The position numbers and the translations under genes were made by a program. A DNA stretch of 64,000 nt from Rheinheimera soli (lineage in GTDB: Bacteria; Pseudomonadota; Gammaproteobacteria; Enterobacterales; Alteromonadaceae): the NCBI RefSeq assembly GCF_021290985.1, contig NZ_JAJOYU010000001.1, positions 248,001 through 312,000 on the forward strand. The letters are read 5' to 3'. Below are positions 1-9,236 of the stretch, in pieces. The notes under the pieces were generated by a model that saw nothing but the letters and a program-made list of their open reading frames with translations, was not told where the DNA came from and searched no databases. The number at the start of each line of letters is the position of its first letter. The stretch's first letter is position 1.

Positions 1-41
1 TAACAACCTGATGCATGCTTGGCATTAACCTGCGTTCATCT

Positions 42-89
42 TAAGCGTAATAACAATCACACCTTGCGGTATGGTTGTTATTACGCTTA
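42..89. repeat. Long imperfect hairpin (inverted repeat)
   Basis: Arms at 42-56 and 75-89 are a perfect 15-bp inverted repeat. The inner part (61-63 with 68-70) pairs again around a TTGC loop. Neither strand has a T-tract beside it, so it does not look like a normal intrinsic terminator. It sits about 160 bp beyond the 3' end of the last gene of the glycan operon and could be a repeat element or a transcript-end structure. Nothing else was recognised in the first 252 bases. Confidence 0.5.
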
Positions 90-252
90 CTGTTGTTCCA
101 CTGTTTTGCTTGCAACAGGCCTGATATGAGCTTACTGGGATGCGGTCTTCTCCAATTTTTGATTGCTTGCAATTCAATCATGGTACATCGATGCCGAGGT
201 GGGAGGAGACCATCACATCAGGTTAAATTAGCTTGAAAAAACTCAATTGACT

Positions 253-1038
253 CTAGAGCCTACGTAAAAAACCATGAGGAGCTACTGTGACTTGTAATTT
301 TTTATCTATAGATAAATCAACCTCAAATTCAGGATGCTGTTTCAAATAACTCCAAACTGCGGTTTTGGGACTGTTACCGGGTTTCCATGGCCTGTTATTG
401 AACATCTCTGCAGGCATATCTTCAATCACAGTGTCATACACTATGCAATAGCTACCGGTGCTGACCAAAGGCGCGTAGGCTGCAAGTTCAGCAAGTACGT
501 GCTCATGAGTATGATTTGAATCAAGGCAAACCAAAATTTTGTTGTAGCCTTTAGCCGCTTTTTTTACTGCATCAATCAGTTGAGGGTCGATACTCGAGCC
601 CTGAAACATTTCAATTTTATGCGCCAGAGGATGCGCTTCTATTGCAGCTCGGTTGTGGGCTCGAATATCGATGTCAATGCCAATGACTTTGCGACCTTTA
701 GCCTTGGGGTCTAATACAGTGCCATTGTTCACCGCATCGACATAATCAAGAAGAGCGAGTTGTGACGCGCTTAAAATCAGCGACCCCCCGTGTGCTATTC
801 CAGTTTCAATAATAAGATCTGGCTTTATTTGCCAGACTAATTCGGCAAACGCCACCATATCCTGAGGATACTGGATAATAGGTCGTCCACAGGCTGTAAA
901 GTGGTAAGAGTATTCGTACGAATTAGCTCGTAAAAACCACTGCTGTGCTAACTGTTGCAGTTCTTCGTCTTGACTGGATTTCTCAATAAATTCTTGATTA
1001 CGTTGTTGAAACTCTTTTACCGGATTAGAACTATGCAT
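253..1038 (-). CDS. CmcI-family methyltransferase-like protein (cephalosporin hydroxylase/rhamnosyl O-methyltransferase family)
   Basis: The 261-aa protein has a Rossmann-type S-adenosylmethionine site: ETGIAHGGS at residues 78-86, IDIDI at about 121-125, and a metal-site-like DSNHTHEH at 173-180. These features are typical of the CmcI family, whose members are mostly sugar O-methyltransferases despite the family name. It is the last gene of the glycan operon. Its start has a good ribosome site (AGAGGG, 5 nt spacing). By context it probably methylates a hydroxyl on the glycan; this is inference. A cephalosporin role is very unlikely because no beta-lactam genes are nearby. Confidence 0.7.
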   Translation of the reverse strand: MHSSNPVKEFQQRNQEFIEKSSQDEELQQLAQQWFLRANSYEYSYHFTACGRPIIQYPQDMVAFAELVWQIKPDLIIETGIAHGGSLILSASQLALLDYVDAVNNGTVLDPKAKGRKVIGIDIDIRAHNRAAIEAHPLAHKIEMFQGSSIDPQLIDAVKKAAKGYNKILVCLDSNHTHEHVLAELAAYAPLVSTGSYCIVYDTVIEDMPAEMFNNRPWKPGNSPKTAVWSYLKQHPEFEVDLSIDKKLQVTVAPHGFLRRL

Positions 1039-1047
1039 AAAACCCTC

Positions 1048-1713
1048 TTATAATTTTCGTATGACTTTGGCCGGATTACCATAAGCAAGGCTGTAAGCCG
1101 GAACATTATTCAACACCACAGATCCAGCACCAATCAAAGCACCTTCCCCAATCTGAACTCTGGGTGCGATACAGGCGCCCGTAAACACAGTCGCATTATT
1201 TGCAATAACAACTTCTCCGGCGAGCGTGACTCCGGGAGCCAGATGGACACCATCACCAATACGACACTCGTGATCAACATTCACCCTGTGATTAATAATA
1301 GTCTGACGGCCAATACTGGCCCCCACAGCTATATGACTTAATGCCAGTATCTGGCTGCCACTCGCAATACTGACGTCAGCAGCAATAACGGCTGTAGGGT
1401 GAATTAAAGTGTGAGCCGTTAAACCCAATTGTTCTAGTTGCGACGCTATATATAACCTGTCAGCGCCCCGTTGCCCTCCAATGGCAATAAGAAAATCTGG
1501 TTTCGGTGAGCTTTGATGTTGGCTTAACCACAGATCCAGCTGAACAAGGGAGTGCATCAGAGGAACCGCCAGAAAAGGACTGCGACAGTCAGGATCCCTG
1601 TCAACAAGGGCAACGACTGTCTGGTTATACAAATCCAGACAGTCTTTCAACACCCGGGCATGACCACGAGCTCCCCATATCAACAAAGGCTTGGTTATGT
1701 CAGGTGTTTGCAT
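1048..1713 (-). CDS. NeuD/PglD-like sugar O- or N-acetyltransferase
   Basis: This 221-aa protein has an N-terminal Rossmann-like domain starting [13 protein letters not shown] and a C-terminal left-handed beta-helix of hexapeptide repeats (from about residue 110). A likely catalytic His lies in NVDHE. This is the architecture of PglD and NeuD, which transfer acetyl from acetyl-CoA to an amino or hydroxyl group of a nucleotide sugar. I chose the ATG at 1713, 14 codons inside the longest frame, because AGAGG precedes it. It overlaps the aminotransferase gene by 14 bp. Placed right after a 4-aminotransferase, it most likely N-acetylates the new amino group (inference). Confidence 0.8.
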   Translation of the reverse strand: MQTPDITKPLLIWGARGHARVLKDCLDLYNQTVVALVDRDPDCRSPFLAVPLMHSLVQLDLWLSQHQSSPKPDFLIAIGGQRGADRLYIASQLEQLGLTAHTLIHPTAVIAADVSIASGSQILALSHIAVGASIGRQTIINHRVNVDHECRIGDGVHLAPGVTLAGEVVIANNATVFTGACIAPRVQIGEGALIGAGSVVLNNVPAYSLAYGNPAKVIRKL

Positions 1714-2815
1714 CAAGTAAACCTCTGACCACAGCAATAACCCTGTCCATGTCATCCTCAGTCATATCGACATAACTGGGTAAATTAATGGCACGTTGGC
1801 AAATATCATAACTGTGCACGTGTTCAGGTTGAGCTATGAACATAGGCAGACTACTTAAAGGCCAAAAAAATACCCGAGCGTCAATCTGCTCTTTTGCAAA
1901 AGCTTCTGATAAGTGCTGTCGGGTGATGCCACTTTTTTTAGAGAAGACCAGAGTGGGCATCCAGGCTGAGTTCAAACAGTATTTTGGTTCAGGATTGATA
2001 CAAATATTCGTATCATAAGCAAAAGCCTGACGGTAATAGGCATAAATATGGCGCTTTCGCTCGACCAGATACTCAATTCGCTCCAATTGAGCACAACCCA
2101 GTGCAGCCTGAATATTGGACATTTTGTATTTAAAACCCAACTCATCCGGCCAAAATTGTTTAGTCTGTTCTGCTTTACGGCCATGATTACTTAAAGTCAG
2201 AACTTTTTGATACAAAGCTTTATCATTGGTGGAAAAAATACCGCCCTCTCCTGTGGTCATGGTTTTGGTGCCATGAAAAGAGAAGGTAGAAAAGGTGGCC
2301 ATACTGCCCGCCTTATAGCCTTTGTATTCGGATCCCAAGGCTTCAGCAGCATCTTCAATTAAAGCGAGCTTATGTTTTTCTGCCAGCTGTTTCAGTCCAT
2401 CCATATCACACAAATTACCGTATAAATGCACAGCGATGATAGCTTTAGTTTTTGCCGTAATTGCACGTTCTGCCTGCTGCACACTGATGCACCAACTAGT
2501 AGGGTCTATATCAACCAATACGGGCGTTGCACCAAGATGAATGACAGGCGCAACACTGGCAATCCAGTTAGTATCAGCCAGAATCACTTCATCGCCCGGA
2601 CCTATACCCAAACCCGCCAGGCCCATATGCAGAGCACCAGTGCAGCTTGAGGTCGCGATAGAATGTTTTACTCCCAGATATTCTGAGAAATTGCGCTCGA
2701 GTTTATGGATATAGTCATAACATTTGTCCCCCCAGCCGTGAGTGACTGCGTCTGTCACATAAGCAATTTCCAGCTTACTGATGGAGGGTTTGGTATATAC
2801 AATTTTGTTCTTCAT
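1700..2815 (-). CDS. DegT/DnrJ/EryC1/StrS-family sugar aminotransferase
   Basis: PLP-dependent aminotransferase of nucleotide-keto-sugars, 371 aa. Seen in sequence: EDAAEA at about 154-159 (Asp for the pyridine nitrogen) and the PLP lysine K184 in [12 protein letters not shown]. The start at 2815 (MKNKIVY) creates an ATGA overlap with the upstream methyltransferase gene; 13 extra codons upstream were rejected. In a CDP-4-keto-6-deoxyglucose pathway it would aminate C4. The lysine is present, so it is not one of the dehydratases of this fold (RfbH/ColD type have His). Confidence 0.85.
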   Translation of the reverse strand: MKNKIVYTKPSISKLEIAYVTDAVTHGWGDKCYDYIHKLERNFSEYLGVKHSIATSSCTGALHMGLAGLGIGPGDEVILADTNWIASVAPVIHLGATPVLVDIDPTSWCISVQQAERAITAKTKAIIAVHLYGNLCDMDGLKQLAEKHKLALIEDAAEALGSEYKGYKAGSMATFSTFSFHGTKTMTTGEGGIFSTNDKALYQKVLTLSNHGRKAEQTKQFWPDELGFKYKMSNIQAALGCAQLERIEYLVERKRHIYAYYRQAFAYDTNICINPEPKYCLNSAWMPTLVFSKKSGITRQHLSEAFAKEQIDARVFFWPLSSLPMFIAQPEHVHSYDICQRAINLPSYVDMTEDDMDRVIAVVRGLLDANT

Positions 2816-4035
2816 ACGATCAATAACTCGGGAATAAGAGTGACAAACTGACAATATTCAGGCAATTGTCCAGCCAATTGCTTCTGTATTTCATCACGGA
2901 TGTTCCATGGCAATATGAGTAAATAATCGGGTTTATAGTTTATTAATTGCTCTGGAGACAGAATCGGAATATGGCTGCCCGGAAGGTACTTACCTTGCTT
3001 CGATTTAGCTGCGTCTAACACCACTGGCAAATCGTCAATCTGAACTCCGCTGTAATTTAACAAAGTGTTGCCTTTGGCTGCGGCACCATAAGCGACCACC
3101 TGTTTATTCTGTTTTTTCGCTTGTTGTAAAAACAGCTTCAGACTTTGCGCTATCTGATCAACCTTAGATTGAAAGTGCTGATAGACAAGAGCATCAGTTA
3201 AACCAAATTCAGCCTCGTAGTGCAACATGTCTTGCACACTTTGGTGTGAGGTTATGCCACTATTATTTGCACAAACCCAGACCCTCAGGCTCCCCCCATG
3301 AGTGGCTAACGTCTCGACTTTCCAGATTCTCAAACCGGCCTGCTGTGTTATCGATAACACACTGTGCAATGACAAGTAGGAATAATGCTCGTGATAAATG
3401 GTATCAAACTGATGGTATTGCAGCAGATTCAGCAGGTGAGGAAACTCAAAACTACAGACCCCTTCTGCAGCAAGCAAATTTGAAATCCCTGCGACAAAAT
3501 CATTAATATCAGGTACATGGGCCAACACATTGTTCGCAATAATTAGATCTGCAGCTCGGTAATGTTGTTTTAATTGCTGCGCCAGGCTGACACCAAAAAA
3601 GTCGGATACAACGTCGATACCCAAAGCGCGGGCAGCTTGCGCTGTAGCTAGCGTAGGCTCCACTCCCAAACAAGGAATACCAGCGGAAACAAAGTTGCGC
3701 AGTAAATAGCCGTCATTTGAAGCGATTTCAACGACGAAGCTGTCAGAGTTGAGTTGCCTGTGCTGTATCACCTCTTGCGTATAAGATTTAGCATGTTCAA
3801 GCCAACTGGTTGAAGTAGAAGAGAAGTAGGCATAATCTTCCGTAAACAGCTCGTCAGCTCTGGTAAAATCCTCCGTTTGCACTAACCAGCAATGCTGACA
3901 GACCCACACCTTCAAAGGATAGGAAACTTCATCAGCAAATTGCTGTACTGAATTCAGATAAGCATTCGAGGGAGGCATAGAACCAAGGTCAACCAGTGGT
4001 ATGGTTAAGTTCTGCTGACAATGCCGGCACTTCAT
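2812..4035 (-). CDS. Sugar C-methyltransferase (TylC3/TcaB9/EvaC type)
   Basis: Three-part, 407-aa protein. The N-terminal zinc domain has C3-x2-C6 and C46-x2-C49. The central SAM-binding domain has VEIASNDGYLL at 102-112. The C-terminal Rossmann domain has VVAYGAAAKGNTLL. The YHEHYSY motif matches the catalytic Tyr/Glu/His region known in the TcaB9 C-3 methyltransferase. Family members add a methyl group to C3 of a 4-keto nucleotide sugar, giving branched sugars. It overlaps both neighbours by 4 bp (ATGA), so it is tightly coupled in translation to the epimerase-like and aminotransferase genes. Confidence 0.85.
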   Translation of the reverse strand: MKCRHCQQNLTIPLVDLGSMPPSNAYLNSVQQFADEVSYPLKVWVCQHCWLVQTEDFTRADELFTEDYAYFSSTSTSWLEHAKSYTQEVIQHRQLNSDSFVVEIASNDGYLLRNFVSAGIPCLGVEPTLATAQAARALGIDVVSDFFGVSLAQQLKQHYRAADLIIANNVLAHVPDINDFVAGISNLLAAEGVCSFEFPHLLNLLQYHQFDTIYHEHYSYLSLHSVLSITQQAGLRIWKVETLATHGGSLRVWVCANNSGITSHQSVQDMLHYEAEFGLTDALVYQHFQSKVDQIAQSLKLFLQQAKKQNKQVVAYGAAAKGNTLLNYSGVQIDDLPVVLDAAKSKQGKYLPGSHIPILSPEQLINYKPDYLLILPWNIRDEIQKQLAGQLPEYCQFVTLIPELLIV

Positions 4036-4595
4036 AAAATTAATCCCTCAAACTTATCGGTCAGTAAATCGAATTCAAGATCACGACTGGATATACGGCT
4101 TACAGCTAAAGGCCAGCTGATATTAACTCTGGGGTCATCAGCCCGACACCCCCCATCATAACCATTCTGATACTCTGCACTGTGCAGATAAAGTAGCTGA
4201 CTATTGTCCTGCAGAGCCTGAAAACCATGGCCACAACCGGCTGGGATCAGAATCATCTGATCGTGATGTTCATCAAGTTCAAACAGCTGATGTTGTAAAA
4301 ATGTGGCAGACCCTTTGCGTAAATCCAACACTGCATCACATACAGCGCCACGAATGCAGCGAACTAACTTAAACTCACGTAGCGGTGGATACAAAAAATG
4401 CATACCGCGTACAGTGCCACGACTCAAATTCACAGAGTGATTTATTTGTTGAATTCTTTGCCCCTTCATCAAGGGTTCCAGCTCGTTCTGGCAAAACCAA
4501 CGGCTGAAATAACCACGTTCATCCGAATAACGCTCCGACTTTATCAGCATCACGCCGGGCAGTTGAGTAGAGCAAACGCTTAACTTAGCGCCCAT
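4032..4595 (-). CDS. dTDP-4-dehydrorhamnose 3,5-epimerase-like protein (RmlC family)
   Basis: This 187-aa cupin has RmlC family motifs: DERGYFSRWF, RGTVRGMH with the catalytic-type His, VCDAVLDLRKGS, and IPAGCGHGFQAL. The length is right for RmlC only if the ATG at 4595 is used; AAGGGG precedes it, and the longer frame adds 42 codons lying inside rfbG. It overlaps the rfbG 3' end by 16 bp. Because the neighbours make CDP-4-keto-6-deoxyglucose, the substrate is probably a CDP- rather than dTDP-sugar, as with Tyv/Asc-type epimerases (inference). Confidence 0.85.
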   Translation of the reverse strand: MGAKLSVCSTQLPGVMLIKSERYSDERGYFSRWFCQNELEPLMKGQRIQQINHSVNLSRGTVRGMHFLYPPLREFKLVRCIRGAVCDAVLDLRKGSATFLQHQLFELDEHHDQMILIPAGCGHGFQALQDNSQLLYLHSAEYQNGYDGGCRADDPRVNISWPLAVSRISSRDLEFDLLTDKFEGLIL

Positions 4596-5650
4596 GGCAG
4601 CCCCTTTTCGCGGGCACATTGCTGATAATGCTCTAACTGATACTGTGATAATACACTTCCCGTCTGATAGTAATTTTGATACCAAAGTGCGGTTTGCAGA
4701 GCTGTCTGCTGAAAATCCCATACAGGAGCCCAGTCTAAATCTTCTTGCGCCAAAGTACTGTTGATCATTAAGAGGTTAGTCTCTTTTAAAGGAACGTCAG
4801 TACCTTGCAACCAACTAAGCTCCGGCCAGTACTGCTGCATCGTCTGTAAAACCTGGCGCACGCTAAAAATAGCATCGGATGCCGGACCAAAATTCCATGC
4901 TTTAGCACACAGGGAGTCACCCGTTAATAACTTAGCAGCCAGACAAAGATAACCGGACAACGAATCCAACACATGCTGCCAGGGACGCACGGCATCCGGA
5001 TAACGAATAGTAAGGGGTGTACCTGAGACGGATGCCCGGATAATATCTGGTATCAATCGGTCTTCAGACCAATCACCACCGCCTATCACATTACCTGCCC
5101 TTGCTGTCGCCACCAAAACGCCTTGCTGTGAAAAATAACTCTGACGGTAACTTTGTACTAAAATTTCGCAAGCCGCTTTAGAGGCGCTGTATGGATCATA
5201 GCCACCCAACGCATCTTGCTCAGAATATCCATCACTTTGTTCTTTGTTTAAATACACTTTATCTGTGGTGACCACCACAATAGCTTTGACTGAGCTGCTA
5301 TATCGGCAGGATTCCAGTAAATTTAAGGTGCCGTCAAGATTGGTTTGCCAGGTTTCTAAGGGCTGCAGATAGGATTTACGAACCAAAGCCTGAGCAGCTA
5401 AATGTAACACTAAATCCGGTTGAATATCAGTAATAGCCTGATGCACTGCAACCTGATCTCTGATATCTAGCATCCGCTCTTTATGACAAAGCGCCAGCAA
5501 TTCTATATGCGAAGGCGTCGTCTCTACCTGCAACGAAAGACCATAGACCTCTGCACCTAGTTGTTTCAGCCATAATGCCAGCCAGCTGCCTTTAAAGCCT
5601 GAATGTCCGGTTAGTAAGACCTTTTTCCCGCGAAACTGATCAGAAAACAT
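4580..5650 (-). CDS. rfbG: CDP-glucose 4,6-dehydratase
   Basis: Extended SDR enzyme of 356 aa that converts CDP-glucose to CDP-4-keto-6-deoxyglucose. Visible: NAD-binding TGHSGFKG at 14-21, TTDK at 128-131, and the catalytic YSASK (Y154, K158). The start MFSDQFRGKKVL at 5650 fits the family N-terminus and lies 2 nt after the rfbF stop. An ATG 12 nt earlier is possible. Together with rfbF it defines a CDP-sugar branch. Confidence 0.93.
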   Translation of the reverse strand: MFSDQFRGKKVLLTGHSGFKGSWLALWLKQLGAEVYGLSLQVETTPSHIELLALCHKERMLDIRDQVAVHQAITDIQPDLVLHLAAQALVRKSYLQPLETWQTNLDGTLNLLESCRYSSSVKAIVVVTTDKVYLNKEQSDGYSEQDALGGYDPYSASKAACEILVQSYRQSYFSQQGVLVATARAGNVIGGGDWSEDRLIPDIIRASVSGTPLTIRYPDAVRPWQHVLDSLSGYLCLAAKLLTGDSLCAKAWNFGPASDAIFSVRQVLQTMQQYWPELSWLQGTDVPLKETNLLMINSTLAQEDLDWAPVWDFQQTALQTALWYQNYYQTGSVLSQYQLEHYQQCAREKGLPWALS

Positions 5651-5652
5651 TG

Positions 5653-6423
5653 TTATTCCCATTGTTTCCAAGGCGCCTGACCACTCGCCCATAATGCCTC
5701 AAGCTGATTCTTATCCCTCAGGGTATCCATAGCCTGCCAAAACCCTTTGTGTTGATGTGCATTCAGCTGACCTTCGCGAACCAGCTTTAACAAAGGTTCA
5801 CCTTCAAAACTATCCTGATCGGAGTACAAATAGTCAAACACCTGCGGCTCCAGTACAAAAAATCCGCCATTGATCCAGGCTCCATCTCCGGCGGGTTTCT
5901 CCTGAAAGCTTTGCACTGCAGAGCCTTTGATATCTAAAGCTCCGTAGCGTCCGGGGGGCTGAATAGCTGTCACTGTTGCAATTTTACCCGAGGCTCTATG
6001 TGCCTCTATGGTTTGGCGGATGTTAAGATCAGAGACACCATCCCCGTATGTGAAGCAAAAAGATTCATTGCCAACATAATCCTTAACCCGCCTCAAACGA
6101 CCTCCAGTCATACTGCTCTCACCAGTATCTACGAGTGTTACGCGCCAAGGCTCTACGTGTTTCTCATGCACTTCCATGGTATTTGCTGCCATATCAAAAG
6201 TGACATCGGACATATGCAAGAAGTAGTTCGCGAAATACTCTTTGATAATGTATCCCTTATAACCTAAACAAATCACAAAATCGTTGATACCATGTGCAGA
6301 ATAGATTTTCATGATGTGCCATAAAATAGGCTTACCACCAATTTCAATCATGGGTTTGGGTCGTAAATGCGACTCTTCGCTGATTCTAGTTCCTAAGCCC
6401 CCAGCCAGTATTACTGCTTTCAT
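5653..6423 (-). CDS. rfbF: Glucose-1-phosphate cytidylyltransferase
   Basis: The 256-aa nucleotidyltransferase makes CDP-glucose from CTP and glucose-1-phosphate. It carries the signature [11 protein letters not shown] (8-18) followed by RPKPM (21-25) and GDGVSD (127-132), and is normal length for RfbF. The start overlaps the preceding glycosyltransferase gene by 4 bp (ATGA). Its usual partner rfbH is absent from the window, so the CDP-sugar must be diverted to the epimerase/methyltransferase/aminotransferase genes. Confidence 0.95.
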   Translation of the reverse strand: MKAVILAGGLGTRISEESHLRPKPMIEIGGKPILWHIMKIYSAHGINDFVICLGYKGYIIKEYFANYFLHMSDVTFDMAANTMEVHEKHVEPWRVTLVDTGESSMTGGRLRRVKDYVGNESFCFTYGDGVSDLNIRQTIEAHRASGKIATVTAIQPPGRYGALDIKGSAVQSFQEKPAGDGAWINGGFFVLEPQVFDYLYSDQDSFEGEPLLKLVREGQLNAHQHKGFWQAMDTLRDKNQLEALWASGQAPWKQWE

Positions 6424-7721
6424 CTCTGGCCTCCGTTTTTGCCTAATTCGAGCAATGTGGATGAATGAACATTATAAAAGTAGAGATATTCTAAAGCCTG
6501 AAAAAGCTCCATTGAGTTAATGCTAACAGGCTTCCTTGGAGGTGCAAAGCCCTCCCTCCAGTGAATGTCAGCGAGGCTCTCGGCAGTTGTACCGGGACTA
6601 AAATAATTTACTTTTTTTAGTCCCGAGTGATATATCTCATTTTTTGAAGGACTCACGCTAACTTTAAGATTGTGCCCTAACTCCTCTAAACGCACTCTGC
6701 TTAAAGACCTCAAAAACGGTCTTAATAAGATTTGGAATTCGTCATTTGTTTCATCTTCCCACTCTTTAATATGCTCAAGATCGAATTGAGCCCAAAATGC
6801 CAATGAACCTTTATCTAGCTTTATATTTTTGAGCGGGCCATAACAAGTTAGGCTACGAATGAGCTCATAATCAGCAGAAACAATTACCTGATGTCCAATC
6901 CAAAAACCAGGAATAGGTAATTGCAATCTAAATTTTTCAATATCTAACCCAAAGCTCTCTATGAATTGTCGCGTCGCTACTACTGAGCGCTTTGTTGCTT
7001 CTCCGTTCGATGTACCAGCCATATTAACAACTAACATAAGACTCTGATTCATATCAACACATACTTTGCTTTCATTAAGAATAGCAATCATAGAGGTAAA
7101 ATCAGGGCTTAGTGGATGAAAAATCCTTCCGTAGTTATTCTTAATCCTCGCCAGAACATTTCGATGAATTGCACCAGAATATATTTTTCCGTAGCTGTCT
7201 TTTTGTTTATTGTAACGGCAAAATAAAGGAAAATCGAAACAGACTCTTCGTTTCAGCTCACTAACAGGATCGTAGTTTATAGGATTACCGGGCTTGATTA
7301 ATGGATGATAATCACCATATAAATTTAAACCGTCAATAAAACTAACATCGAATATTTCGTATTGCCAGGTCAACACATCTGGCTGGGAGCTAATAATCTC
7401 CTGTGACATTAGCTCCAAAGCATCAGGCCGCAGCATGAACTTCTCACTGAATATTGTTACATACTCTCCCGTCGCACCTTCCAGAGCAAAATCCCAATGG
7501 CTGCACATATCCATCGGCTTTAATGTCCTTTTATAATTAAATCTTTTATCAACTAGAAATCGACTAACTTCATGTAAGCACGGATTATTCAGTGCGTTAT
7601 CTGACACTATGACTTCAAAATCGGTAAAAGTTTGTGCAACTAAGGATTCAAGTACACGACGGACCAAATCAGGCCTGTCCCTCGTGGGTAAAACAATACT
7701 GAACAAAGGTTTCGAGCTCAT
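6420..7721 (-). CDS. Glycosyltransferase, GT2-like
   Basis: The N-terminal GT-A fold is evident: [21 protein letters not shown] then FEVIVSDNA, with a [10 protein letters not shown] strand near residue 90. The protein is 433 aa, with a long C-terminal half I cannot assign. Odd: the usual DxD motif after GEYV is replaced by SEKFM, so the metal-binding site is altered or elsewhere. It overlaps genes on both sides by 4 bp. It probably adds a sugar to the operon's glycan; donor and acceptor cannot be read from the sequence. The coding stretch is AT-richer than the sugar-synthesis genes, as is common for glycosyltransferases in variable islands. Confidence 0.75.
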   Translation of the reverse strand: MSSKPLFSIVLPTRDRPDLVRRVLESLVAQTFTDFEVIVSDNALNNPCLHEVSRFLVDKRFNYKRTLKPMDMCSHWDFALEGATGEYVTIFSEKFMLRPDALELMSQEIISSQPDVLTWQYEIFDVSFIDGLNLYGDYHPLIKPGNPINYDPVSELKRRVCFDFPLFCRYNKQKDSYGKIYSGAIHRNVLARIKNNYGRIFHPLSPDFTSMIAILNESKVCVDMNQSLMLVVNMAGTSNGEATKRSVVATRQFIESFGLDIEKFRLQLPIPGFWIGHQVIVSADYELIRSLTCYGPLKNIKLDKGSLAFWAQFDLEHIKEWEDETNDEFQILLRPFLRSLSRVRLEELGHNLKVSVSPSKNEIYHSGLKKVNYFSPGTTAESLADIHWREGFAPPRKPVSINSMELFQALEYLYFYNVHSSTLLELGKNGGQR

Positions 7722-9229
7722 CTAGCTTCTCCTGAAAATCTTATAAGGCTATTGTCGATGAACTCGTTTAATTCTGATATGAGTTGTTCTGAAGAAAAGC
7801 GGCTGGTAACGTCCTCAGCAACGGACGCCCTACACTCTATTAACCTAGGATAGGTTAATAAATCAGCAATAGCTTGAAACAACGCTTCATCTGAGTTTTC
7901 AACCAATCCATGTCTGCGATCTAGCAATACTTCGGCGCTACCTGCGGTCTGAGTCGCTACCACTGCTTTCCCCAAAAAACATGCCTCAATCATAGTTAGT
8001 CCAAATGATTCAGCGTAAGAGGCAGAAACACAGATATCTGCTCTATTCATCCATGCATATGGATTATCTTGGAATCCCAGCATCAAGGTTGAATCTTCAA
8101 TTTTTAGTCTCTTAATTTCTGTCTTTAACTTCTCAGACAATACCCCATCCCCAACAATCCACAACTTATGCTCAAGCCCGCGAGCCAACAAACGAGCATG
8201 AATGGCCAGCATTCGTTCAAATCCTTTTATCGGATGAAGACGCCCAACGAGCAAAATAATAGGGACTGTTATTAAACTTACATCCAGCGGTATAGGTTTT
8301 TCAGCTAAAGTCTTTATGTGCTGACTGTCGACTATGTTATATATCACCGGGTTCATACTCGCAGCTGGCATATCAAAAAATCTTGAAAAAGATTCCCGCA
8401 CATTTTTTGAAACAAAAACTATCTGCCGAAAGCTGTTAAAACAAACTCGCTCCTCTGTTGAATCAAAATATGGGTGAGTCCAATGATCTGATTCAAAATC
8501 CGTGTGGATCCAAGCAACTGCACCTTTTTTCGGATGTCCTGCCAAGATCCGAACGGACAACCCCTCTATAAAAGAAATCTCTAAGTCGAAGCGTCTGCGG
8601 ATTAACGTATCGTAGAGCCTAGGTGATGGCTCTGAGGAAAGATACAACATAGCCTCTATTCGTTCGCTCTCTTGATCAAAAAGTCCCAAAACCTTTACCC
8701 AAGAAGGTATACGTGAGAGAAGTTCACCATGAGGAAACAGCACAACAAGAACGACTTCGTAGCGATTTTCATCCAGAACACTTAACAGAGATAACAGCGC
8801 TTGCTCAACTCCGCCACAAACCATAGAATTTATAACAAACAGCAACCTAGCTCTCTTAACAGGTGAATCAATAGCTGCCCATTTCTGCTCTATCTTTGCT
8901 TTGAAGCTTGTTGTGTCAAATCGTTCGAGTCCTAAGGCCGGATAAATCTGATTAAACAATACGATCTTGCTCTGAGGTACTCCCCGAGAAAGAAAAATAT
9001 TAGCTATCTCCTTAGAAAACATACTCGTGATCAAAATAAAATCCCAGCCATCAAGCTGCATTTGCTCACAACTATTTATTTGTAAGCTGTTGTATATACT
9101 TCCTTGCTTACTGGGATCGTTGTCACACAAAGCAACAACTTTATAATCTCTAAATAGAGTAGCTTCAAGACAACGAAATACTCCGCCTAAGCCTACGATC
9201 GCAACTCTACAACCAGCGTCCAACATCAT
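7718..9229 (-). CDS. Two-domain protein: N-terminal Rossmann domain plus GT4 glycosyltransferase
   Basis: Residues 1 to about 105 form a Rossmann-like domain (VAIVGLGGVFRCLEA, then VVALCDNDPSKQG) resembling the N-terminal part of PglD-type proteins. From about 125 onward it is a GT-B transferase: CGGVEQALLSLL, GRLHPIKGFERML, and the EX7E motif in ESFGLTMIE. Total 503 aa. Starts at the first of two ATGs behind an AGG ribosome site, 7 nt after the HAD gene. GT4 enzymes are retaining transferases using nucleotide sugars. The fused domain may be regulatory or scaffold-like (inference). Confidence 0.8.
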   Translation of the reverse strand: MMLDAGCRVAIVGLGGVFRCLEATLFRDYKVVALCDNDPSKQGSIYNSLQINSCEQMQLDGWDFILITSMFSKEIANIFLSRGVPQSKIVLFNQIYPALGLERFDTTSFKAKIEQKWAAIDSPVKRARLLFVINSMVCGGVEQALLSLLSVLDENRYEVVLVVLFPHGELLSRIPSWVKVLGLFDQESERIEAMLYLSSEPSPRLYDTLIRRRFDLEISFIEGLSVRILAGHPKKGAVAWIHTDFESDHWTHPYFDSTEERVCFNSFRQIVFVSKNVRESFSRFFDMPAASMNPVIYNIVDSQHIKTLAEKPIPLDVSLITVPIILLVGRLHPIKGFERMLAIHARLLARGLEHKLWIVGDGVLSEKLKTEIKRLKIEDSTLMLGFQDNPYAWMNRADICVSASYAESFGLTMIEACFLGKAVVATQTAGSAEVLLDRRHGLVENSDEALFQAIADLLTYPRLIECRASVAEDVTSRFSSEQLISELNEFIDNSLIRFSGEAR

Positions 9230-9236
9230 ATAGTGC

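Noticed and set aside
1-252. Integron attC or attachment site in the left-edge hairpin
   Set aside because: The arms are too regular and lack the paired R/L core sites expected of attC; no integrase is visible.
253-1038. Reading the CmcI-family gene as evidence of cephalosporin biosynthesis
   Set aside because: The family name is historical; the neighbours are all glycan genes and no beta-lactam synthesis gene is present.
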